The notes under the pieces are model-generated. The model was not told the DNA's origin and ran no database searches. It saw nothing but the letters and a program-made list of their open reading frames with translations. A DNA stretch of 10,801 nucleotides from Vairimorpha apis BRL 01. Its lineage: Eukaryota > Microsporidia > Nosematidae. A program made the translations under genes and the position numbers. Below, one piece after another: positions 1 through 7,539 of this stretch. Each line of letters opens with the position of its first letter. The stretch's first letter is position 1. The stretch is from NCBI GenBank assembly GCA_000447185.1, contig KE647069.1, positions 5,652-16,452 on the forward strand, in the 5' to 3' direction.

Positions 1-481
1 TTTTTTTTCAATATTTTTCAAACGATTATAATAAACATCAAAATCTAAAATTAAATTATCATTTTCTATGTGTTTTATGTTTTGCTTACTGTGCTTTTTA
101 ATTATTGCTTTTTGAAAAAGTTTATTAATATCATATATATATAAATAGGACTGAAGTTTCTCATTTGCATATAAATCATCAATATTTTTAAAATTTTTGC
201 ACTTTTATAAAAAATATTACATTTATATTTATTATACATTTCAATAACATCATCCTGAAATGAATAACCATCTTCAAACAAATAATTTTTCCATGATCTT
301 CTTTTTTTATTTTAAAATTATTTTTGGGTATTATTGAATCACAACTATTATGTTTGCATAATAAACTACTATTTTTTTCTGGTTTACAATTTTCAATTAT
401 ATTTAATTTATTTTGATTACGTAATCGATTGTTATTTAAGACTTTTACTGAATAAATAAAATAAATAAATATATTAAACAT
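1..481 (-). CDS. Orphan protein, 5' part only (3' end off the left edge), two apparent frameshifts
   Basis: I do not recognise this protein. The ATG at 481 is immediately preceded by CCC, so I prefer it over the TTG two codons upstream. The N-terminus (MFNIFIYFIYSVKVL) is hydrophobic and could be a short signal peptide or anchor, followed by an Asn/Lys-rich stretch with two Cys. The first frame runs to about 290, where it must gain one A in the A5 run (plus T-run 286-290). It then reads through a segment containing FEDGYSFQDDVIEMYNKYK to about 190, where another single A is needed (plus T-runs 185-198). From there it reads on, without a stop, through DDLYANEKLQSYLYIYD to base 1. Asp, Glu, Gln, His and Cys content is clearly above that of surrounding noncoding DNA, so all three frames look coding. 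The breaks are either homopolymer sequencing errors or real lesions. About 160 residues are visible and the total length is unknown. Confidence 0.7.
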
Positions 482-484
482 GGG
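482..484 (-). promoter_or_regulatory. CCC motif abutting the start codon at 481
   Basis: CCC lies directly before the ATG on the minus strand. CCC or GGG occurs only about seven times in this A+T-rich window, and two of those sites touch a start codon. A CCC/GGG-type motif just upstream of the ATG is a known microsporidian promoter signal. The functional reading here is inference from that knowledge. Confidence 0.5.
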
Positions 485-1433
485 CAATTATTTTATTTTT
501 ATAAAATAATGTTTTATTTCATGTAAGATTTGTTGCTAAAATTAAAAAATCACATAAATTAATATAGATTAAATAATATTTCTTTCTTTTAAAAACTAAA
601 ATTTTTGTAAAAATTTTGCATCTAAAATAATGTTTAACGAGAATCTAATTTTAAAGAAAATATAACAAAATTATTAAACATTACAGTATAGAATTAATTA
701 ATTATTTATTATTTATATTTTATCTATAATAAATCATAACATTATAAATATTAAAAGACTTGTATTTAAATGTTTTACAACATTTTAATAAATGTCTTTT
801 TTTAGTAAATAAAAAGTTATGTATAACTATTAATTAAATTAAATATTAAATTTAATATTTTAAATATAGATTTATATGACTTTTAATTTTATATTACTAC
901 TATGTTTTAAAAAGAAAATTTAAAACATTTCATAGCATTTGATAACTTTAAGAATAAATGTTATATCTTATTTATATTAGTTGTTATTTCTTATAAGATT
1001 TTCTAAAGAATTTTTAAATTTTTTTGTATAGTATTTTTATTCATTTTACTATCACAATCTAAAATATATTTTCAATATTCTTATATTATAATATTCACAT
1101 ATATAAAATCACATAAATGGTTTTGTTAATTCTAAAATCTATAATTAAAATTGTATTAAAAATTTTTCTATAGTTATATAAAATAATTTATCATAAAGAT
1201 TTGGTTTTATAATATTATGATTATTAAATAATTGAGTAACATTTTTGTAAAATTAAGATAAATGAATTTCATATAAATTTTTACAATAAAAACATATTAA
1301 AAAAATTTTAACAAGAAATATTATGTAAAAAATGGTGAATTAATTATCAAATCACAATATTATTATTACGTAAATTTTTTTGAATTAAAAATATAAAAAA
1401 TGTTATATATTTGAATAAATCTAATCCCTCATT
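485..1433. other. A+T-rich intergenic spacer, no gene seen
   Basis: This stretch separates the 5' end of the left-edge gene from the small ORF and the 3' end of the next minus-strand gene. It is nearly pure A/T with frequent stops in every frame. I see no tRNA, repeat array or conserved element in it. Confidence 0.6.
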
Positions 1434-1529
1434 ATGATAAATAAAGACAAAAAATATAATGTATTAAATCTATTTATTTTTCGATATGTAAAAAAAATTT
1501 ATATTTTAAAACTTTATATAATTTATTAA
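1434..1529 (+). CDS. Possible small ORF (31 codons) preceded by CCC, or relic
   Basis: An ATG at 1434 lies five bases after CCC (1426-1428), the only plus-strand CCC in the window close to an ATG outside a gene or the LTR. The ORF begins MINKDKKYNVLNLFIFRYV and stops at 1527-1529. It passes an A7 run at 1491-1497. One additional A there would move it into a longer frame of about 53 codons ending at 1592-1594, with a hydrophobic stretch suggestive of a membrane segment. Nothing is recognisable in it. An ORF this short is easily found by chance in DNA of this composition, so the CCC is the only real support. Confidence 0.15.
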   Translation: MINKDKKYNVLNLFIFRYVKKIYILKLYIIY

Positions 1530-1599
1530 TGCTATTTTATTATTTTGTATTAAGTATTATTAAAATACTTTTAGAATTCGTAATATTAATTTAAATGTA

Positions 1600-1609
1600 T
1601 TTATTTATT
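1600..1609 (-). terminator. Candidate polyadenylation signal of the 1635-3095 gene
   Basis: Two overlapping AATAAA hexamers on the minus strand begin about 25 bases after the stop codon of the upstream gene. The position suits a polyadenylation signal, but the hexamer is common by chance at this A+T content. Confidence 0.2.
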
Positions 1610-1634
1610 AATTTTATATAATTTATACTTTACT

Positions 1635-3095
1635 TCATTTTAATATATCTAATAAATTATTCAATAAGTTAAAATGAAACTTATTTTTTTGTAATTCTGT
1701 ATAATGATGCAAATTACCATAAGCATCTTTAGAATTAATTGCAAAATAAATCCGATACAATAGAAATTCATTTTTGTTATTAAATATGAAATTTAAAGCT
1801 GTGATAAGGTTATTATAGATTCTAAAATAAAAAGGTTTTATAGCTAAAATTTTAAATAATTTAACATCCCAATCTATATTATAATATTTATTTTCATTAA
1901 TATATGTATATAATAATATTAGTATGTAATAAAATTTTGGTACATTGTTAAAACTAATTATTAAAAAATTCTGTATTCCGAATAAACACAATTGCTTAAA
2001 ATTTTCATCTGTCAGATTATTAACAGTATATATAGTATATTTTAAAACATCTAAATCTGTAAGAGTTTTATTTTCTATATAATATTTTAAAGAATTACAT
2101 TTTGAAGTAAATTTATTACTAATATCTTTATATTTAGATGTTTTTAAATATGGTGTTTGTAAAATTGAATTTAAAAAATCTCCAATGTCAGAATCTATTA
2201 TTTGATTATATTCAAAATGAGAATAAAGTAAAGTTTTTATTACATTAACAAAATTTAAAATTTTTCTTTCATTGTCGTTGTTTTTCTCCAATAAATGTAT
2301 TAAATCAGATATACCTTTATTTTCTTTATAAAAATATTGATAAGCATTTTTTAAAATATTTATTAAATCTTGTTCCATAATTTCAAATAAAACCATAAAA
2401 GTATTTGAACTTGATAAACTCCTTACTTCACTATTAATATGTAATATAGTATCATTAAGAGAATAATTTAAGTTTGTTATTATTTTATTGTTGTATACAA
2501 TATCAGTAATTGTAACATCATTATCCTGTAAACTTTTGGTTTTACTTAAATCTTCATTATTAAGCTCATTAATTTCTTTTTTGGTATATTCTTTATCATC
2601 ATTTTTTACTTTATTATTACATTCTCCATTATTAATTTGTCTGACATTATTTAATAAATTATGATTTTTTGAATTTATCTCATTTAATTCTAAATTTTCA
2701 ATTTGTTTTTTGATGTATTAATTTTTATATTAAATTCATCATCAGCATTAGATAAAATTTTATTTTTTTATAAAATTTAAATTCATAGTTATTATAATCG
2801 TTAAAACGTTTACGTTTTTTAAAGGTAGATGTTTATCATCAAAACTAGAACTTGTTTTGTTATCTTTAATTAAGTCATTTTTTTTATTTGTTAATTCTTT
2901 AGAAACATTATTAGTTTCAATAAAATTAAAACCATGATTTTTACAGTTTACGTTGTTATAATTTGTATATTTAATCATTTCATCATTTTGTTCATTCACA
3001 TTGGATGTTATAGATTCATCTAAAAGCATATTATCTGTATTTTTGTTACATTGTGACGATTTAATATAATTTAAATATAATATATTAAAAAACAT
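1635..3095 (-). CDS. Orphan protein of about 487 residues: Asn-rich linker plus helical C-terminal domain; three apparent frameshifts
   Basis: I do not recognise this protein. The start at 3095 has CCC directly upstream. Residues 1-15 (MFFNILYLNYIKSSQ) are hydrophobic and could be a weak leader, and resemble the start of the left-edge gene. Residues 20-230 are Asn/Asp/Lys/Glu/Ser-rich and probably disordered, with a basic patch starting KKRKRFNDYN near residue 92 that could be a nuclear-localisation signal. Residues 235-487 form an uninterrupted, mostly helical-looking domain with Leu/Ile/Tyr-rich segments such as LCLFGIQNFLIISFNNVPKF, ending LLNNLLDILK. The frame must gain one A at each of three A-runs (plus T-runs 2815-2820, 2763-2769 and 2706-2711). 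Each shift exits a frame near its stop and enters one that stays open. The Met at 2396 is therefore internal, because the frame is open upstream of it. The alternative is a shorter gene starting at 2396. The gene is either intact with assembly errors or an early pseudogene. Confidence 0.75.
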
Positions 3096-3098
3096 GGG
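3096..3098 (-). promoter_or_regulatory. CCC motif abutting the start codon at 3095
   Basis: As at 482-484, CCC directly precedes the ATG on the minus strand. It decides the start at 3095 and links the Asn-rich N-terminal part to the C-terminal domain as one gene. Confidence 0.5.
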
Positions 3099-3934
3099 AT
3101 TAAATCAAAAAAAATTATTATATATTTTTTAATATTATTTTTAATTTAAACTTATAATCAAATAATTACATATATAAATAACTATATGAAAATTATTATT
3201 TTTTTATTATTTTTAAACATCATTGTAAGAACACTATAATAAATAAAGAATATAATATATAAATTTAATAATTACTTGAATTGAATAAATTAATTTTTTA
3301 TAATAATTTAAATTTAAAACAAACTAAAAAAAATTTGAAGATTTTTATAAAAAATGATTTTAAAATTATGTATTAAACTTAGATAAAAGTAAAATTTATT
3401 TGTTAATAAATATTATATGATTACATTTATAATTTTCAATATTTATTGAATTATACATATTAATTTTAATTATAATTAAAATTAATATTTAATATAAAAT
3501 TATTTAATATAATTTAACGATTAATTTTAGTTCCTATTATAATAATTTTTAAAAGAAGAAGTATATTTTTAATAATTTAATGAAACAAAAATAAGAATTT
3601 TTCATAATTTTTTATAGTTTTTGAAAAAATTATATCATACATGATAAATATGATAAATTATTGTTTTATCATTTAATTTAAATTGTTAATATAATAAATA
3701 AGATGCAATATAAATTTCATTATAAAGGTTCTTACTACAGAAACTATAATATATAAAATTTTTATTTTTAAATAATCTTTTTATGAATTGATTCAGTGTA
3801 ATTTCTTTATCAAATTAAATGATACAATTATTTATGTTCGTAATTATTTCAAAAATTAAAAAATATTAAATCCATTATTTCGACAAAAACTATAAAATTA
3901 AAATTTTATTTATTTAAGAAATATATGTTACTGA
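3099..3934. other. A+T-rich intergenic spacer upstream of the 487-residue gene
   Basis: No open frame longer than expected by chance, no RNA gene and no repeat was seen. The sequence is almost pure A/T with stops about every ten codons in all frames, which is the random expectation for this composition. Confidence 0.6.
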
Positions 3935-4144
3935 TTTTTTTTATTAATTTGTGATAAAAAAACACTTAAAAAAAATTATTGTAATGATGTGAATTTGACT
4001 CACAAAATTAATGAAGAGAAATTTATTATGTATAACTTAAAGTGTTGTAATAACTAACTCTTTATAAGCACATCAATAATTGTGAAACATTTACATTTAA
4101 TTAATATTCATCATAATATGATAAAAAGTATTAATCAGATGTGA
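3935..4144 (+). pseudogene. Weak coding relic, possible decayed secreted-protein gene
   Basis: One plus-strand frame stays open for 68 codons with a single internal TAA (4055-4057), ending at a TGA at 4142-4144. It reads with more Asp, His, Cys and Glu than the surroundings (for example NDVNLTHKINEEKF). Just upstream, an ATG at 3925 in another frame would join it if the T8 run at 3935-3942 were one base shorter, giving a hydrophobic start (MLLIFLLIC). Beyond 4144 stops become dense. About ten open stretches of this quality are expected by chance in a window this size, so local composition and the leader-like start are the only support. Confidence 0.18.
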
Positions 4145-5879
4145 AACGATAAAAACTAAGAATAGTGTGATTGAATAGAAAATTTGAAAAATGTTTAATA
4201 TAATAATAACTTATGAATTACTAAAATAAAAATTATATTTGAAAATAATATGTAATATTTAAATAAAAATTATCTTTTAAAGAATTAAATACAGATAGAG
4301 TATTTATGATGTATTATTTTGTTTTATATGTAGCCAATAAATTCAGTAAAAAATAAATTATAATAAATATAAAAACTCTTATATTTTCTACATTTCACCT
4401 ATGGTTTGTATTTTATTCTGAATATTATTATACAGATAAATTTAAATGAGATTTAATTACAAATATAAGTATAAAAATCTTATATATAATTAAATTATTA
4501 ATTTAATAATCTTTACTACTAAAAAATTGTTTTAAAATTTAGAAATAAAAATTACTAATTTTTTGTTAAAAAAACATTCTAAATTCGATATTCTATAAAA
4601 ATGAATATTTTTTAACAAAAAAATGTAAAAAAATAAAATTTTCCATTTATTTTATTTATTATTTTAAAAAATATAATTTTATAATGCTTGATAAAATTAG
4701 TTATTCAATATCAAAAAAATGAGTTAAATGATAATAATGATTTAAATCTAAAATAAACTGATTTCAACTAAAGTAGAGGAAATATTATTTATTTATTAAA
4801 TTATTTATTATGATAAAAAAATATCTATCAAGAATAAAAAATAGAAAAATTGAAATACTAAAAGAAATTTATAATATATAACAAAATCAAAAGTATAATT
4901 TGTAATGATGACATAAAAACCTATAATTAAAATATATTCATATAATAAATAAAAAATTAAAATTTTTGTCTTTTTAAATATCAATATACTTATATAAAAT
5001 TGTTTTTTATTTTAAATGTTTTAAAAATAGATACCTATAGTTTTGAAATAAAAAAACATTATAATTTTTAAAGAAATAATCGAAACATAATATGGAAACT
5101 ATTTTATGAATAATATTTTTTTCAAATTAATAAATAACATATTAAAAAAGTATGTTGATGAAAATGATAAAAGAATTTTTTGTTATATTATAAAATTTAT
5201 TTAATTAATTATTATTATGTTTTAAAGTACAATTGTTATAATGAATTTTAGATTTAATACTTTAATTGTTATTTATATATAAAAAATAAAATTTATATAA
5301 ATATATTATGAAAAAATAAAAACTATGACTTGATTTTAATATTTATTTATTTTTTAATAATTATTAAAAAAAATAAATTAATCTAAAAAAAAACATTTCT
5401 ATTTGCTGAAATATATTAATTATTATAAATAAATTCGATTGTTTTAGATATTTCTAAATTTTATAAAAACTCGTATTAATCAATGTTTTTATGTAACCTT
5501 ACAATATCATATTATTAAGTTATCATCTTAATTCATTTAAAATTCTTTTATGTATTTTTTTAAGTAGATTTTATAAAACAACAATTATAATAATAACTTG
5601 CATTAACTTTATAAAATTATTTTTTTCTATAAGAACATAATTTATATGTATTTTGTTTCTAAATATATCTATATTTATAATAACTATTTAAATCATTTAT
5701 TTTTATTTTTAAATCATTATTTGCGTTCGTAAAATGCTTTGTAAAAATAAATCTAAAAGTTTCATAAATGTTAAAAGTTTTTTTTAAAATATATTTATTA
5801 TATTGATGATTAATACTTTATACCATATAATTTAGCTTTAACAATATTCTGTGTATTAATCAACTTTTTTAGGTTTTTA
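4145..5879. other. A+T-rich spacer, nothing supported
   Basis: No gene, RNA or repeat stands out. Isolated open stretches of 30 to 50 codons occur on both strands, but at this composition dozens are expected by chance. Confidence 0.6.
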
Positions 5880-6645
5880 TAATTTGTTGAATTTTTCTTT
5901 AGATTATATAATATAATAAATCAGAAAAATTATTAATAGAGTTTATAGCAATATAAATACGATTATTATCAAAAAAATTAATATTAATAAATTTCTTATT
6001 TATTATTTTACTATTAAATGTATGGTAATTTTTGTTATTTATGGAAAAACATAGTACAGTAATAAAGTTTTCATACTATTTAATATTATAATATTGTTTT
6101 TCATATATAAAAATATATAAAAAACTCATGTATATGAAATTCTATCATTTAACTTTTTAAATTTTATATTTAATAAATTCTGTAATCATAAAATAAACAA
6201 ATGTTTAATTCTCTTGTTTTTTAATTCATTAATATTATTGATAATAAAACATAATATTTATTACAGATATATATTCTTTTTTAATTTCCGTTTAAAATAA
6301 TAAATTTTATTTATAAAACATCTTTCATAAACTTTAATCAATTTTGTTTTGTATCTTTTTAATAATAAAATTGAATATATTCTTTTTAATTTATCTTTGA
6401 CTAATAGACTATTATAATTATAATCATAATTTAATTAATTTTGTAGTACTTCCATAAATGTTAATATTTTATTGATCTGTTTTTCATTGTTCTAATTTAT
6501 GTATTAATTTTCTTATGTGTTTATTAACTTTATAAAAAAATGAAAAAGCATTTTTTTAATACATTTTTAAAATCATATTTAAAAATATATAATAAAATAT
6601 TAAAATCATTTGAAAATAAAAATTTTTTGATATTATAAATTTGTG
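5880..6645 (-). pseudogene. Possible degenerate 3' continuation of the disrupted gene 6646-7539
   Basis: Directly after the stop at 6646-6648 the same frame continues for about 53 codons with one TAA, containing KVNKHIRKLIHKLEQ, to a TGA near 6500. A shifted frame beginning near 6485 then reads about 72 codons with one stop (QINKILTFMEVLQ and VYERCFINKIYYFKRK). Stop density remains below random until about 5880. This suggests an older, longer gene whose 3' part has decayed, or a second decayed gene on the same strand. The evidence is adjacency plus low stop density only. No domain is recognisable. Confidence 0.28.
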
Positions 6646-6736
6646 TTAAACCAAAAAAAATTTAAATTTATCTTGCTCAATTATTAAATTTGATTCTCTA
6701 TGAATATTTTCTTTAAAGATATCAATTGATAGATTA

Positions 6737-6741
6737 GCTTC
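6737..6741. repeat. Target-site duplication GCTTC, left copy
   Basis: Five bases directly before the TG of the LTR are identical to 7003-7007. Both copies are host-gene sequence; one copy is the original codons Glu-Ala (GAAGC on the coding strand). Confidence 0.8.
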
Positions 6742-6761
6742 TGTGGTAAAGTTTTACCACA
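6742..6761. repeat. Palindrome at the 5' end of the LTR
   Basis: TGTGGTAAA, two bases, then TTTACCACA: a perfect 9-bp inverted repeat. Its first half is the LTR terminus itself. The coding-strand form TGTGGTAAAACTT also matches the other terminus, TGTGGTGAAACTT, at 12 of 13 positions. Confidence 0.75.
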
Positions 6762-6818
6762 TTATCATTTTATTTGATATTCATAATTATCATAAATCAG
6801 CTATCATTTATTGGTGCA

Positions 6819-6842
6819 TTATGTTTCATATTTGAAACATAA
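6819..6842. repeat. 10-bp perfect inverted repeat in the LTR, upstream of the TATA box
   Basis: TTATGTTTCA at 6819-6828 is the exact reverse complement of 6833-6842, with a four-base spacer. Its place just before TATAAAAG suits a dimeric factor-binding site in U3. That role is inference. Confidence 0.6.
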
Positions 6843-6844
6843 AC

Positions 6845-6852
6845 TATAAAAG
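6845..6852 (+). promoter_or_regulatory. TATA-box-like sequence TATAAAAG in the LTR
   Basis: TATAAAAG lies three bases after the inverted repeat, about 100 bases into the LTR. This is the expected position of an LTR promoter. In DNA this A+T-rich the match alone is weak, and its context in the LTR adds support. Confidence 0.4.
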
Positions 6853-6906
6853 AAAAATACATTTAATAAATATAGCAAGCAGGCCATGAGATCTTATATT
6901 TAAAAT

Positions 6907-6912
6907 AATAAA
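6907..6912 (+). terminator. AATAAA polyadenylation-like signal in the LTR
   Basis: AATAAA occurs about 55 bases after the TATA-like box, consistent with an R-region polyadenylation signal. It is weak by itself at this base composition. Confidence 0.3.
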
Positions 6913-6944
6913 AGCTCTTTAAATACTAAAACATGTGTTCGGGG

Positions 6945-6982
6945 TAAGTCCATAATAGAGAACTATTTACGTTCCGGACTTA
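6945..6982. repeat. Stem-loop in the G+C-richer 3' part of the LTR
   Basis: TAAGTCC (6945-6951) pairs with GGACTTA (6976-6982). Inside it AATAG (6954-6958) pairs with CTATT (6963-6967) around an AGAA loop. The two stems are separated by an asymmetric internal loop (2 versus 8 bases). It may be a structured R/U5 transcript element. Confidence 0.5.
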
Positions 6983-7002
6983 TGCTCCCAAGTTTCACCA
7001 CA

Positions 7003-7007
7003 GCTTC
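7003..7007. repeat. Target-site duplication GCTTC, right copy
   Basis: Identical to 6737-6741 and directly after the terminal CA of the LTR. It marks the side of the insertion nearer the 5' end of the disrupted minus-strand gene. Confidence 0.8.
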
Positions 7008-7539
7008 AAATTGCTTTTTAAAGATAGTAATATCATATATTTTATTTTCTTTTATTGTTAAATTTTTCTTATATATTTCGTTTTTATAAATACTATATTT
7101 TTCTGTTTTAATATCATTAAAATTTTTTAGCTTTTTATTGTTTTTCATTTAAAAATACTTAATTGAAACACATTTTTTTAAAGCTATTTCATAGTCATAT
7201 AAATTTATTTTTTCATAATTATTATTATCATAATTATGTAAAAGATCATAAAAAAATTTTTTACAATTCATATTATTTTCATCTAAAATTGCTGTGCAAA
7301 ATTTAACTAAATCATTTTTATTAGAAATCATATTTTTTAGTGTTTTATCAATTAACAAGTTATTATCATTTATATTATCATCTGTATCAAAACACATTTT
7401 TTCACTTAAATTCTCTAAATCAAGTAAATCTTTTTTCTCTCATTTTATTCTCATTATTAAAATCATTATAAAATCTAGCATCAAATTTTTCTACAATTAC
7501 TGTCAAAAATATAATAATTATTTGATGTATTATGACCAT

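Larger units (their letters stand above)
6742..7002 (+). mobile_element. Solo LTR of an LTR retrotransposon (261 bp)
   Basis: The element begins TGTGGT and ends ACCACA, so it has canonical TG...CA ends within a 6-bp inverted terminal repeat. It is flanked by a perfect 5-bp target duplication (GCTTC). Deleting the element and one duplication copy rejoins the host gene frame. This is the structure of a solo LTR left by recombination between two LTRs. Its 3' part (about 6930-7005) is much richer in G+C than anything nearby. Plus orientation is favoured because TATAAAAG (6845-6852) precedes AATAAA (6907-6912) in the U3-R-U5 order. No gag or pol is present in the window. Ty3/gypsy elements are the LTR class best known in microsporidia, but a 5-bp duplication also fits Ty1/copia, so the superfamily is open. 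The perfect duplication and the still-open flanking frame suggest a fairly recent insertion. Confidence 0.82.
6646..7539 (-). pseudogene. Probable secreted orphan protein gene, broken by a frameshift, an in-frame TAA and a solo LTR
   Basis: I do not recognise the family. The ATG at 7539 follows an in-frame TGA two codons upstream and opens with a signal-peptide-like leader, MVIIHQIIIIFLTVIVEKFDA. It continues RFYNDFNNENKM to an A6 run (plus 7431-7436), where the frame changes; one A fewer would restore it. The next frame is rich in Asp and Asn with several Cys (residues CFDTDD, KFCTAILDENNMNC) and stops at a TAA (7149-7151). The very next codon, in the same frame, is ATG (7148), and a Lys-rich segment follows (KNNKKLKNFNDIKTEKY). 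At 7003-7007 the sequence enters the LTR, so the last 15 or so codons before the TAG (FEAVVKLGSISPERK) are partly LTR sequence. Beyond the LTR, from 6741, the gene frame resumes (ANLSIDIFKENIHRES) to a TAA at 6646-6648. Without the insert the product would be about 210 residues. Two separate ORFs (7149 onward and 6963-7148) are the alternative. Confidence 0.7.

Noticed and set aside
485..487. TTG start two codons before the ATG at 481
   Set aside because: The ATG with abutting CCC is the better start; the TTG would put the CCC inside the coding sequence.
6183..6202. 20-bp exact direct repeat with 8173-8192 (TAATCATAAAATAAACAAAT)
   Set aside because: With this base composition one such match somewhere in 10.8 kb is not very unlikely, and the similarity does not extend into the flanks.
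6741..7003. MITE or Tc1/mariner-type element with CTGTGGT/ACCACAG inverted ends
   Set aside because: Tc1/mariner elements duplicate TA. The 5-bp duplication outside TG...CA ends fits an LTR better, and the extra inverted C/G pair is simply part of the duplicated GCTTC.
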